A stretch of 64,000 nucleotides of DNA from Paucimonas sp. (lineage in GTDB: Bacteria; Pseudomonadota; Gammaproteobacteria; Pseudomonadales; Pseudomonadaceae), in assembly GCA_031253995.1 (NCBI GenBank), contig JAIRVG010000093.1:108161-172160 (forward strand), in the 5' to 3' direction. The notes beneath the pieces were generated by a model, which was given only the letters and a program-made list of their open reading frames with translations, made no database searches and was not told where the DNA came from. Both the position numbers and the translations under genes were made by a program. Shown here piece after piece: positions 14,747 through 23,624 of the stretch (position 1 is its first letter; each line of letters starts with the position of its first letter).

Positions 14747-16497
14747 ACAGGCTCCGGATCGCGGGGAAGGGTGAAGCTGAAGCGGGCGCCGCCGGGCTGG
14801 TTGTCCACCACCAGGCGGCTGCCGGCCTCGTGGATGATGCCATAGGAAATCGCCAGGCCCAGCCCCAGGCCTTCGCCCACCGGCTTGGTGGTGAAGAACG
14901 GGTCGAAGACATTGCCCAGGTGCTCCGCGGCGATACCGCCGCCACTGTCCAGCACGCTCAGGCACCAGCCGTTTTCCTCGGCATCGATGCGGATCTCCAG
15001 GCGGCGGAAGCCCTTGTCGGCCATGGCGTCGAGGGCGTTGCGCAGCAGGTTGATCAGCACCTGTTCCAGGCGGATCGCATCACCGCGCACCCAGGCCGGA
15101 CGGGCCAGGTACAGCGCGGTGCTGACGTTCTCGGCGCGGATCCGCGCATCCAGCAGTTGCAGGGCATGGTCCACCACGGTGGCCAGGTCGAGGCGTTCGC
15201 GCAGGCCGCTGGGGCTGTTGCGGGCGAAGGTCTTGAGGTGGCCGGTGAGCGAGGCCATGCGTGTCAGCATCTGCTCCAGCGGCACCAGGGCCTGGCGCGC
15301 GTCGTCGATGCGGTCGTTGTCCAGCAGCAGGCGCAGGGTCGCCAGTTGCATGCGCTGGGTGGTGAGCGGCTGGTTCAGCTCGTGGGCAAGGGCGGCGGAC
15401 ATCTGCCCCAGCGCCGCCAGCTTGGTCGACTGCACCAGGCCTTCCTGGGCGGTGCGCAGGTCGCGGGTGCGTTCCTCCACCAGCTGTTTCAGCTCTTCGC
15501 GACTGCGCTGGCGCAGACGGGCCAGGCGCAGGCGCTGGCTGACGAACAGCGCGGCGAACACCAGGCTCAGCCACACCGCCGCGCCGGCCAGGGCGGCATT
15601 GCGCCCGTCGTTGCCGGTCTGCGGCTGGCGCAGCAGGTGCAGGGTCCAGCCTTCGCTTTCCAGCGGCAGGCTTTCCCACAGGTAGTCGACCGTGCCCTGC
15701 GGGCCTTGCACGCGCACCAGGTGGCTGTTGTCGTCGAAGCGGTCGAGCACCTGGCGTTGCAGCGGCAGCAGGGCCTGCTTGTCATATTGGCGGGTCTGCT
15801 CCAGCTCGTTGAAGTCATGGGCCGACAGGGTGTTCAGCTTGCGGTAGCGCCAGCCGTCCTGGTTGGCGATGAAGAAGATCCCGCGACTGTCGCTGACCAG
15901 CACGATATCGCTGCCCTGGCGCCACTCCCGCTCAAGCTCGGGAAACTCCAGCTTGACCACCATGGCGCCGAGAAAGCCCTGCTGCTCGTCGGTGACCGCA
16001 CTGGACAGGAAGTAACCGGGAATGCCGCTGGTCACGCCGACCGCATAGAAGCGCCCGGTGCCCTGGCTGCGGGTCTGCTTGAAGTAGGGCCGGAAACCAT
16101 AGTTGTTGCCGACGTAGGTACTGGGCAGGCGCCAGTTGCTCGCGGCCACGGCCAGGCCCGTGCGGTCGAGCAGTTCCAGGGTCGAGGAATTGGCCGCGCC
16201 GTTGATGCGTTCAAGCTTGCGGTTGAGCTGGTCCTGAGTTTCCGGGCCGACGGTGCCGCGCAGGGCGGTGATCAGTTCCGGGTCGAGGGCCAGCACCGCC
16301 GGCAGGGCGCGGTAGCGTTCGATCAGGGTGTGCAGCGAGGTGGCGTACAGGCCCAGTTGCTGGCTGGCCCGGTCGGCGTCCTCGACCATGGCCTGGCGCT
16401 GGGCGTGATGCATGGCCCAGGCTGCGGCAATCAGGGTGCCGGCGCTGATCGACAGCAGGATCAGCCCCAGGCGCAATGTGCGAAAGGAAAGAGACAT
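14740..16497 (-). CDS. dctB: sensor histidine kinase, DctB/MifS type
   Basis: A 585-residue inner-membrane sensor kinase. TM1 is near the N-terminus (LGLILLSISAGTLIAAAWAM). A long periplasmic double-Cache region follows (WRLPSTYVGNNYGFRPYFKQ, then RFYAVGVTSGIPGYFLS at about residues 120-160, as in C4-dicarboxylate sensors). TM2 lies near residues 300-325 and is followed by a coiled region. The H-box is ALAHELNQPLTTQR (His about 372), then the N-box LINLLRNALDAMADKG and G-boxes ending GLGLAISYGIIHEAG. It probably detects 2-oxoglutarate or a related dicarboxylate in the periplasm and phosphorylates the DctD-type partner. It is 60 bp downstream of bglX on the same strand. Confidence 0.88.
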   Translation of the reverse strand: MSLSFRTLRLGLILLSISAGTLIAAAWAMHHAQRQAMVEDADRASQQLGLYATSLHTLIERYRALPAVLALDPELITALRGTVGPETQDQLNRKLERINGAANSSTLELLDRTGLAVAASNWRLPSTYVGNNYGFRPYFKQTRSQGTGRFYAVGVTSGIPGYFLSSAVTDEQQGFLGAMVVKLEFPELEREWRQGSDIVLVSDSRGIFFIANQDGWRYRKLNTLSAHDFNELEQTRQYDKQALLPLQRQVLDRFDDNSHLVRVQGPQGTVDYLWESLPLESEGWTLHLLRQPQTGNDGRNAALAGAAVWLSLVFAALFVSQRLRLARLRQRSREELKQLVEERTRDLRTAQEGLVQSTKLAALGQMSAALAHELNQPLTTQRMQLATLRLLLDNDRIDDARQALVPLEQMLTRMASLTGHLKTFARNSPSGLRERLDLATVVDHALQLLDARIRAENVSTALYLARPAWVRGDAIRLEQVLINLLRNALDAMADKGFRRLEIRIDAEENGWCLSVLDSGGGIAAEHLGNVFDPFFTTKPVGEGLGLGLAISYGIIHEAGSRLVVDNQPGGARFSFTLPRDPEPVC

Positions 16498-16557
16498 GGG
16501 CAGCCATCCGGGCGATGGGGAAGGCCGGCTGGCGCTTCCCCTTGAGCGTGGCGGCGC

Positions 16558-18855
16558 TTACAGCAGCTCGAAGCTCTGCTGTTGCACCGACTCGGAATCC
16601 AGGCCGACCTGCACGTTGAACTCGCCCGGTTCTGCGGCGAACTTCAACTGGCTGTTGTAGAACTTCAGGTCGTCCTCGCCGATGCGGAAGGTCACCACCC
16701 GTTCTTCACCCGCCTTGAGCATGATCTTCTGGAAGTTCTTCAGTTCCTTCACCGGGCGGCTCATGGACGCGGCGACGTCCTGCACGTACAGCTGCACCAC
16801 GGTTTCGCCGTCGCGCTTGCCGGTGTTCTTCACGGTGACGCTGGCTTCCAGGCTGGCGCCTTGCTTCAGGGTCTTGCTCGAAAGGGTCAGCGGCGACACC
16901 GAGAAGTCGGTGTAGCTCAGGCCATAGCCGAACGGATACAGCGGGCCGTTGGGCTCTTCGAAGTACTGCGAGGTGTAGTTGCCGGGCTTGCCCGGGGTGA
17001 ACGGCCGGCCGATGCGCATGTGGTTGTAGTACATCGGGATCTGCCCCACCGAACGCGGGAAGGTGATCGGCAGCTTGCCCGACGGGTTGTAGTCGCCGAA
17101 CAGCACGTCGGCGATGGCGTTGCCGCCCTCGGTGCCGGAGAACCAGGTTTCCAGCACCGCGTCGGCCTGCTCGCGTTCCCAGCCGATGGACAGCGGACGG
17201 CCGTTCATCAGCACCAGCACCAGCGGCTTGCCGGTGGCCTTCAGGGCCTTGATCAGCTCGCGCTGCACTTCGGGGATTTCCAGGGTGGTGCGGCTGGACG
17301 ACTCGTGGGACATGCCACGGGACTCGCCGACCACGGCGACCACCACGTCGGACTGTCTGGCAGCCTTGACCGCCTCGTCGATCAGCACCGCGGCCGGGCG
17401 CGGGTCGTCGACGATTTCCGGGGCGTCGAAGTTGAGGAAGTTCAGGTAGTCGAACATCGCCTTGTTGCCGGTGACGTTGGAGCCCTTGGCGTAGACCAGC
17501 GTGGCCTTGTCGCCGACGGCGCGGCGCAGGCCTTCGCGGACGGTCACCGAGTGCACCGGCTTACCGTCGGCGGCCCAGCTGCCCATCATGTCGATCGGCG
17601 CATCGGCCAGCGGGCCGACCAGGGCGATGGTCCCGGATTTCTTCAGCGGCAGGGTCTGCTGGCGGTTCTCCAGCAGGACCAGGCCACGGCGGGCCACGTC
17701 ACGGGCGGCTTCGCGGTGCAGGCGGGAATCGGCGTAGTAGTCCGGTACGTCGTTCTCGGCCTTGCCGATACGCACGTACGGGTTCTTGAACAGGCCCATG
17801 TCGTACTTGGCGCCGAGCACTTCGCGCACCGCCTGGTCCAGCTCGGCCTGGCTCACCTCGCCGGACTTGAGCAGGCCTGGCAGCTCTTCGCCGTACAGGG
17901 TGTCGTTCATGCTCATGTCGATGCCGGCCTTGATCGCCAGCTTGGCCGCCTCGCGACCGTCGCGGGCTACGCCATGGCGGATCAGTTCCTGGATCGCGCC
18001 GTGGTCGCTGATGGTCACGCCGTCGAAGCCCCACTCCTTGCGCAGCAGGTCGTTCATCAGCCAGGTGTTGGAAGTGGCCGGTACGCCGTTGATCGAGTTC
18101 AGCGCCACCATCACCCCGCCGGCACCGGCGTCGATGGCCGCGCGGTAGGGCGGCAGGTAGTCGTTGTACATCTTCGGCAGGCTCATATCGACCGTGTTGT
18201 AGTCGCGCCCGCCTTCCACCGCGCCGTACAGGGCGAAGTGCTTGACGATGGCCATGATGCTGTCGTGCTCGGCCGGGCTCTTGCCCTGGAACGACTCGAC
18301 CATCACCTTGCCGATCTTCGAGGTCAGGTAGGTGTCTTCGCCGAAGCCTTCGCTGGTGCGGCCCCAGCGCGGGTCACGGGCGATGTCGACCATCGGTGCG
18401 AAGGTCATGTCCAGCGAGTCGGCGGCGGCCTCGACGGCCGAGGTGCGGCCGACCTTGGCGATGGCGTTCATGTCCCAGGACGAGGCCATGCCCAGGCCGA
18501 TGGGGAAGATGGTGCGGTTGCCGTGGATGGTGTCGTAGGCGAAGAACATCGGGATCTTCAGCCGGCTGCGCATGGCGGCGTCCTGCATCGGCCGGTTTTC
18601 CGGGGCGGTGCGCGAGTTGAAGGTGCCGCCGATGCGGCCGGCGGCGATTTCCTCGCGGATCTTCTCCCGCGGCATTTCCGGGCCGATGGAGATCAGGCGC
18701 AGCTGGCCGATCTTCTCGTCCTGGGTCATCTGGCCCAGCAGGTGGTCGACGAAGGCTTTCTTTTCCTTCAGGTGCGCGGCGGCGGCGGAGGTGTCGGCCA
18801 GGGCCGTCTGACTGGCCAGGCTGACGAGCAGGCCCAGCAAACACAGGTTCTTCAT
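16558..18855 (-). CDS. bglX: periplasmic beta-glucosidase, GH3
   Basis: A 765-residue glycoside hydrolase family 3 enzyme, the same length as E. coli BglX. It has a signal peptide (MKNLCLLGLLVSLASQTALA). The N-terminal TIM barrel carries the nucleophile Asp in FDGVTISDHGAI (about residue 284) and substrate-site motifs DPRWGRTSEGFGED. The second domain contains VLVLMNGRPLSI and the C-terminal fibronectin-like domain VSVTVKNTGKRDGETVVQLY. It hydrolyses terminal beta-glucosyl residues in the periplasm. It lies upstream of the DctB/DctD genes on the same strand with 60 bp between, an order also seen in P. putida, but the functional link with dicarboxylate sensing is unclear. Confidence 0.92.
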   Translation of the reverse strand: MKNLCLLGLLVSLASQTALADTSAAAAHLKEKKAFVDHLLGQMTQDEKIGQLRLISIGPEMPREKIREEIAAGRIGGTFNSRTAPENRPMQDAAMRSRLKIPMFFAYDTIHGNRTIFPIGLGMASSWDMNAIAKVGRTSAVEAAADSLDMTFAPMVDIARDPRWGRTSEGFGEDTYLTSKIGKVMVESFQGKSPAEHDSIMAIVKHFALYGAVEGGRDYNTVDMSLPKMYNDYLPPYRAAIDAGAGGVMVALNSINGVPATSNTWLMNDLLRKEWGFDGVTISDHGAIQELIRHGVARDGREAAKLAIKAGIDMSMNDTLYGEELPGLLKSGEVSQAELDQAVREVLGAKYDMGLFKNPYVRIGKAENDVPDYYADSRLHREAARDVARRGLVLLENRQQTLPLKKSGTIALVGPLADAPIDMMGSWAADGKPVHSVTVREGLRRAVGDKATLVYAKGSNVTGNKAMFDYLNFLNFDAPEIVDDPRPAAVLIDEAVKAARQSDVVVAVVGESRGMSHESSSRTTLEIPEVQRELIKALKATGKPLVLVLMNGRPLSIGWEREQADAVLETWFSGTEGGNAIADVLFGDYNPSGKLPITFPRSVGQIPMYYNHMRIGRPFTPGKPGNYTSQYFEEPNGPLYPFGYGLSYTDFSVSPLTLSSKTLKQGASLEASVTVKNTGKRDGETVVQLYVQDVAASMSRPVKELKNFQKIMLKAGEERVVTFRIGEDDLKFYNSQLKFAAEPGEFNVQVGLDSESVQQQSFELL

Positions 18856-19040
18856 GAATTCTGTTCTCGTGGCTCGTGCCGGTATTCACGGGAGATACCG
18901 GCCAGCCGAAATTGGGGGAGCGGCTATTGTTATGGTTTGCTGGGGCACGTTTGTAGCCGATTGGGCCCGCACTATCCAGCGGCGGTCACGGATTATGCCT
19001 CAAGTCCGGTGCCAGAACAGTCATCAAGGAGCGTTGCCAG

Positions 19041-19637
19041 ATGCGCGTCACCTACAGTGCAAGACCCTGGTTGCTGATCCTCTTCACCAGCCTCCTGGCC
19101 GGTTGCGGGATCAACAACATTCCCAGCTACGACGAGGAGGTCAAGGCTGCCTGGGGCCAGGTGCAGAACCAGTACCAGCGGCGTGCCGACCTGATTCCCA
19201 ACCTGGTGGCGACGGTCAAGGGTTATGCGGCGCATGAACAGGCCACCCTCACGGCGGTGATCGAGGCGCGGGCCAAGGCCACCTCGATCCAGGTCGATGC
19301 CAGTACCCTGAACGACCCGGAGAAGATCAAGCAGTTCCAGGCCGCCCAGGCGCAACTGACCGGGGCCTTGAGCCGGCTGATGGTGGTGGCCGAGCAGTAC
19401 CCGAACCTCAAGGCCGACCAGAACTTCCTGGCCCTGCAGTCCCAGCTCGAAGGCACGGAAAACCGTATCGCCGTGGCGCGCAAGGACTTCATCGCCGCGG
19501 TGCAGAAATACAACACCGAGATCCGCACCTTCCCCGGTCGCATCTGGCACAGCCTGATGTACAGCGACCTGCCGCTGCGCGAGAGCTTCGAGGCCACCAG
19601 CGCCGATGCCGACAAAGCGCCTGAAGTGAAGTTCTGA
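19041..19637 (+). CDS. lemA: LemA-family lipoprotein
   Basis: A 198-residue LemA protein. It has a lipoprotein signal (LLILFTSLLAGC, Cys about 24), so it is probably anchored to a membrane from the periplasmic side. The LemA core is clear: DEEVKAAWGQVQNQYQRRADLIPNLVATVKGYAAHE (about residues 31-66, cited in parts) and the long helices that follow. LemA proteins are found with TPM-domain proteins, as here, but their molecular role is not settled; the domain was named after a listerial antigen. AAGGAG precedes the ATG. The stop overlaps the start of the next gene (TGATG at 19635-19639), so the two are translationally coupled. Confidence 0.9.
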   Translation: MRVTYSARPWLLILFTSLLAGCGINNIPSYDEEVKAAWGQVQNQYQRRADLIPNLVATVKGYAAHEQATLTAVIEARAKATSIQVDASTLNDPEKIKQFQAAQAQLTGALSRLMVVAEQYPNLKADQNFLALQSQLEGTENRIAVARKDFIAAVQKYNTEIRTFPGRIWHSLMYSDLPLRESFEATSADADKAPEVKF

Positions 19638-20371
19638 TGCGCCCGTTGAAGGCCGTGGTCCTGCTGGCGCTGCTGTTGGCGGCGCTGGCGGTGCGCGCCG
19701 AGGTGGTGTTTCCGGCGCTGGGCGGGCGGGTGGTGGATGGCGCCGGGCTGCTCGACGCCCATACCCGGGGTCAGCTCACGCAGATGCTCCAGGCCCATGA
19801 GCAGGCCAGTGGCGAACAGGTGGTGGTGGTTACCGTGCCGGATCTGCAGGGCCTGGAGATCGAGGACTACGGCTACCAGTTGGGGCGGCACTGGGGCATC
19901 GGGCAGAAGGGCAAGGACAACGGCGCGCTGCTGATCGTCGCGCCGCAACAGCGCAAGCTGCGTATCGAGGTGGGGTATGGGCTGGAGGAGCGACTGACCG
20001 ATGCGCAGTCGTCGGTGATCATCAACCGCATCATCCTGCCGGCGTTCAAGCGCGGGGAATTCAGCCAGGGGATCGTCCAGGGTACGGCGGCGATTCTCCA
20101 GGTGCTGGGCGGGAATCCGCTGGCGCAGCCGTCGTCGCTGAGTGCGGCGCAGGAGGAGGGCGATCCGCCGTCGTTGTGGATGATCGGGTTGTTCATCGTG
20201 CTGGTGGTGGTTGTGCTTTATCTTCAGGGGCTCGGTGGTGGTCGGCGTGGCGGGCCTGGAGGCGGGTTCGGTGGCGGGTTTGGTGGGTTGGGTGGTGGTC
20301 GCGGTGGCGGTGGTGGTTTTGGGGGTGGAGGTGGCAGCTTCGGCGGCGGTGGTTCGTCCGGGAGCTGGTAA
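19637..20371 (+). CDS. TPM-domain protein, YgcG-like, with Gly-rich tail
   Basis: A 244-residue exported protein. It has a signal peptide (VVLLALLLAALAVRAE) and a TPM domain at about residues 28-150: GRVVDGAGLLDAHTRGQL, EQVVVVTVPDLQGLEIEDYG, DNGALLIVAPQQRKLRIEVGYGLE. A membrane helix follows (WMIGLFIVLVVVVLYLQGL, about 175-195), then a low-complexity tail of repeated GGG/GGGFGGG ending GGSSGSW. This is the usual architecture of LemA partners. The TPM domain is linked elsewhere to phosphatase activity and membrane-protein quality control, but the role here is open. It starts on the last base of lemA. Confidence 0.88.
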   Translation: MRPLKAVVLLALLLAALAVRAEVVFPALGGRVVDGAGLLDAHTRGQLTQMLQAHEQASGEQVVVVTVPDLQGLEIEDYGYQLGRHWGIGQKGKDNGALLIVAPQQRKLRIEVGYGLEERLTDAQSSVIINRIILPAFKRGEFSQGIVQGTAAILQVLGGNPLAQPSSLSAAQEEGDPPSLWMIGLFIVLVVVVLYLQGLGGGRRGGPGGGFGGGFGGLGGGRGGGGGFGGGGGSFGGGGSSGSW

Positions 20372-20425
20372 CTCGATCTTCGACACCACGCCGATCGCGT
20401 CGATCTTTCGATAAAAGGAACATCA

Positions 20426-21043
20426 ATGGCACTGCTGAACGAATTCCAACAACGCCAGGTCGCCGAGGCCATCGCCAGTGTCGAGCGCCACACCGATGCC
20501 GAACTGGTCACCGTCCTGGCCCGCAGCGCCGACGACTACGCCTATGTCCCGCTGGTCTGGGCCAGCCTGCTGGCCCTGCTGCTGCCCGGCCTGGCGTACT
20601 ACGTCACCGGCTGGTTCAGCACCCATGGCCTGCTGCTCACCCAGTGGCTGACCTTCATCGTCCTCTGTCTCGTCCTGCGCCTGCCGGTCTTCACCAGTCG
20701 CCTGGTGCCCCGCACCGTACGCCACTGGCGCGCCTCGAACCTGGCCCGCCGGCAGTTCCTCGAACAGAACCTGCACCACACCGCCGGCCGCACCGGCGTG
20801 CTGATCTTCGTCTGCGAAGCCGAGCGCTACGTGGAAATCCTCGTCGACGACGGCATCGCGGCGAAACTCGACGACCCGGTCTGGGACGCCATCGTCGCCA
20901 ACTTCACCGCCCAGGTCCGCGCCGGGCAGACCCTGCAAGGCTTCCTCACCTGCATCCAGGCCTGCGGCGAACTGCTCAAGGCCCACGTCCCGGCCACCAG
21001 TGATCGCAACGAGTTGCCCAACCGCCTGGTGATCCTCGACTGA
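20426..21043 (+). CDS. TPM-domain membrane protein
   Basis: A 205-residue protein, third gene of the lemA operon. The TPM domain is split by two membrane helices. It opens with NEFQQRQVAEAIASVERHTDAELVTVLARSADDY (cited in parts), then LPGLAYYVTGWF and LLTQWLTFIVLCLVLRLPVF, and continues with TGVLIFVCEAERYVEILVDDGIAAKL, the typical second part of the domain. An AAAAGGAA ribosome-binding site lies before the ATG. It follows the glycine-rich TPM gene by 54 bp and is probably co-transcribed. lemA plus two TPM genes is a common proteobacterial set acting at the envelope. Confidence 0.85.
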   Translation: MALLNEFQQRQVAEAIASVERHTDAELVTVLARSADDYAYVPLVWASLLALLLPGLAYYVTGWFSTHGLLLTQWLTFIVLCLVLRLPVFTSRLVPRTVRHWRASNLARRQFLEQNLHHTAGRTGVLIFVCEAERYVEILVDDGIAAKLDDPVWDAIVANFTAQVRAGQTLQGFLTCIQACGELLKAHVPATSDRNELPNRLVILD

Positions 21044-21097
21044 GCGCCGGCCCTCCCCGTAAAATGCCCGGCATCAATTCCGAGGCACCCATTCCCC

Positions 21098-22315
21098 ATG
21101 TCCGCTACCCCCACCGCCCAAGCCGCGCCGGATGCACGTGCGCAGTTTCTCGCCGTGCTCGCCGAGAGCCTGCAACAGCAAGCCTTCGTCAAGCTGGTGC
21201 TGGCCCGTCATGTCGGCGCCGAAGCCGACCTGCAGCGCATCACCGCCAAGCCGCTGACGGTCAAGGGCACGCCGAGCCTGCAGTTCGTCCATCGCTACAA
21301 GACCCGCGACATCACCCGCAACCTGCCGCTGGACGAAGCCCAGGCGCAGATCGCCGAATGGCTGCCGGGCGCCTTCCGCAATGCCCACCTGCTGACCCTG
21401 GCCGACGAGGTCCAGCTGGAATTCACCAAGAAGGGCAAGCCGATGCTGCACCGCAACGCCGCGCAGCAGGTGCGCCAGGCCGCGGCGGGCGAGCATGACC
21501 GGGAGAAGAAGCGCTACCTGGAACTGACCCGGCCCTTCCTGCAGGACCTTGGCGTCACCGACAAGCAGCAGGCGCTGATCCCGGCCATGTCGCGCAAGTG
21601 GAAGCAGATCAACAAGTTCATCGAAGTGTTCTCCCATGCCTGCACCAGCGTCGGGCTGTCGGCGGAGCGGCCGGTGCGGGTGGCGGACTTCGGATCGGGC
21701 AAGGGCTACCTGACCTTCGCCATCCACGACTACCTGTGCAACACCCAGCAGCGTGCGGCCCAGGTGACCGGCGTCGAGCTGCGCGCGGACATGGTCGAAC
21801 TGTGCAACGCCGCCGCCAGCCGCCTGGAGCATCCGGGGCTGGTGTTCGAGCAGGGTGACGTACGCAGCGTGGTGCCGGCCGAGATCGACGTGATGATCGC
21901 CCTGCACGCCTGCGACATCGCCACCGACTACGCGATCCACACCGGCATCCGCACGGGCGCGGCGATCATCATGTGCTCGCCGTGCTGCCACAAGCAGATC
22001 CGCCCGCAACTGAGCAGCCCGGGTTTGCTCAAGCCGATGCTGCAATACGGCCTGCACCTGGGGCAGCAGGCCGAGATGCTCACCGACAGCCTGCGGGCGC
22101 TGTACCTGGAGGCCTGTGGGTATGAGGTCAAGGTGTTCGAGTTCATTTCGCTGGAGCACACCAGCAAGAACAAGATGATCCTGGCGACCCGGCGCAAGGA
22201 GGCAGGGGATGCGGCGGGGTTGCTGGAGAAGATTGCCGAGCTGAAGGCGTTCTATGGGGTGACCGAGCATTGTCTGGAGACGTTGCTCAGGGCGGATGGG
22301 TTGATTCGCGGGTGA
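21098..22315 (+). CDS. class I SAM-dependent methyltransferase (Methyltransf_32/GSTCD-like)
   Basis: A 405-residue methyltransferase. The N-terminal half is a helical domain of unknown function with a charged segment (QFVHRYKTRDITRNLPLDEA). The SAM-binding motif I is VADFGSGKGYLTFAIHDYL (about residues 194-212), followed by VTGVELRADMVELCN and the acidic motif EQGDVRSVV. The motif CSPCCHKQIRP (about 290-300) is characteristic of the Methyltransf_32 family, in which a CCH(K) motif is conserved. The substrate is not known, though an RNA substrate is plausible for this group. It lies 55 bp after the TPM gene and may be read through from it. Confidence 0.82.
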   Translation: MSATPTAQAAPDARAQFLAVLAESLQQQAFVKLVLARHVGAEADLQRITAKPLTVKGTPSLQFVHRYKTRDITRNLPLDEAQAQIAEWLPGAFRNAHLLTLADEVQLEFTKKGKPMLHRNAAQQVRQAAAGEHDREKKRYLELTRPFLQDLGVTDKQQALIPAMSRKWKQINKFIEVFSHACTSVGLSAERPVRVADFGSGKGYLTFAIHDYLCNTQQRAAQVTGVELRADMVELCNAAASRLEHPGLVFEQGDVRSVVPAEIDVMIALHACDIATDYAIHTGIRTGAAIIMCSPCCHKQIRPQLSSPGLLKPMLQYGLHLGQQAEMLTDSLRALYLEACGYEVKVFEFISLEHTSKNKMILATRRKEAGDAAGLLEKIAELKAFYGVTEHCLETLLRADGLIRG

Positions 22316-22357
22316 GATAGGCGGGAAGCCTTGATGCCCTTCCCGCCTTCAGAAGAA

Positions 22358-23179
22358 CTAACCCCCTCGCTCTATCATCTCCATCGTTATCCCGCCGTAT
22401 CCGTAGTAGTGGTACGTATTAGGTTCGGGCGCCAGCCGTACCTCGGACACGCTGAATATGACGATCCGTATGAAGGGCAAGTCTTCGAAGCCTTTGTACG
22501 CCTCCGGCGGAATCAGGAAGTCATAACTTGCGCCGGGTTTTCCCGGAAGTACGAACAGTTCGTTGTAGAGCGGTATGCTGCCTTCTTCGGTATACCCTGC
22601 CACTGACCAGATGTGCCGAACGGTATGCCACTCCTGGATGTGTTCGATAGGTTCATAGTGAATAGCGACGCCGTTCGGATACTCGTCGGGAAGAAAAAGA
22701 TCGTCTTGCTGCTGGTCGTTGCCGACGGTCATCCCGCCGAAAACGAGACGTGTGGGTATTTTGATCGTGATGGGGTCGGCGATCTGTATCGTGCCGTCCG
22801 GCAGGACCATCTCGTGCTCGATCAACACGCTTTTGCCTTCGCTCTCCAGGATCCAGGTGTCTTCGAGGCGCAGTCTGGTATTGCTTGTCTCCTCGCCAGT
22901 CAGGCGGTGCGTGATCCGGTGGACCTGGTTGCCATCCTGAGGTGTCCAGCGCATTCCCAGCATGGTGCCTGCGGGCTGGCCCAGACTATCGACTTCGAGA
23001 AAATACCCGATTGAGGGATGCTCCGCCGTCTCGACTGGAACGACGATGCCCACCGGCGGAACATCCAGCATGTATTGACCATGGGCGATGTAGGCAACCC
23101 AGATCTTCGATTGGGTCGGGACCTTGCCATCCATATACGAGGCGAAGCGTGGGCCGGTTTTCAGTAGTTCGTGATGCAT
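22358..23179 (-). CDS. hypothetical beta-rich protein
   Basis: A 273-residue protein, start supported by a GAGGAG ribosome-binding site. It has no signal peptide and no hydrophobic helix. The sequence is rich in Val, Ile, Tyr, Pro and acidic residues and alternates short strands (SKIWVAYIAHGQYMLDVPPVG, PITIKIPTRLVFGGMTV, FIRIVIFSVSEVRL), so it is probably an all-beta protein of two sandwich-like parts. I recognise no family. Codon use is less GC3-rich than its neighbours and it sits alone, convergent with the methyltransferase gene, which suggests an accessory gene. Function unknown; structure prediction would be more useful than sequence search. Confidence 0.6.
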   Translation of the reverse strand: MHHELLKTGPRFASYMDGKVPTQSKIWVAYIAHGQYMLDVPPVGIVVPVETAEHPSIGYFLEVDSLGQPAGTMLGMRWTPQDGNQVHRITHRLTGEETSNTRLRLEDTWILESEGKSVLIEHEMVLPDGTIQIADPITIKIPTRLVFGGMTVGNDQQQDDLFLPDEYPNGVAIHYEPIEHIQEWHTVRHIWSVAGYTEEGSIPLYNELFVLPGKPGASYDFLIPPEAYKGFEDLPFIRIVIFSVSEVRLAPEPNTYHYYGYGGITMEMIERGG

Positions 23180-23329
23180 ATCAGGCTCCTCTGGCTCGGT
23201 GGTGAATGAGCCGAAAAGAAGGCTGGAGACACGGGCGCCGTACCCGTGCGAGGGAAAAGGGGATGCGAATCGGCCCCGTTGCTATCAGCACGATGGCGAC
23301 GACGGACGACTCTGCCAGAGAGCGGATGG

Positions 23330-23355
23330 AAAGGCCCGGCGGGTGCCGGGCCTTT
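23330..23355 (-). terminator. hairpin terminator
   Basis: Perfect stem AAGGCCCGGC (23331-23340) / GCCGGGCCTT (23345-23354) with a four-base loop, followed on the minus strand by TCC. It lies 24 bp after the stop of the 81-residue gene. Confidence 0.75.
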
Positions 23356-23378
23356 GCCCAAGTGTAGATCAGGCGGCT

Positions 23379-23624
23379 TTACTCGATGGGTACCATCATC
23401 GGCGTCCTCGCCTGGGCCAGGGTAAGCATGGCCAGGCCGATCCTCAGGGCGAGGATGGCGTCGGACAAGTGATCCTGGTCTTCGAGCGACGCTTGCCTGG
23501 GCAGCCGCCTCATGTCGTTCAAGGCGTTCTGGACGTTCAGGTAGGCGTGGGTGACGGCGTCGTTGTGGGACAGGTTGGGGCCTACGCAGAGTTCGTAGGG
23601 TGGGTCGGGGACGTTTTTCTTCAT
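23379..23624 (-). CDS. small DUF6124/DUF3077-like protein
   Basis: An 81-residue protein beginning MKKNVPDPPYE. The ATG at 23624 is chosen for its GAAGG ribosome-binding site, although the frame is open to 23759. The layout matches a large Pseudomonas-specific family of small proteins (DUF3077/DUF6124 type): an N-terminal xPDPP motif, a short linker, then a two-helix hairpin (HAYLNVQNALNDMRR, then LSDAILALRIGLAMLTLAQA). Family assignment is from memory and moderately sure. Genomes carry many copies and the role is unknown. It has its own terminator and a structured upstream region. Confidence 0.6.
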   Translation of the reverse strand: MKKNVPDPPYELCVGPNLSHNDAVTHAYLNVQNALNDMRRLPRQASLEDQDHLSDAILALRIGLAMLTLAQARTPMMVPIE

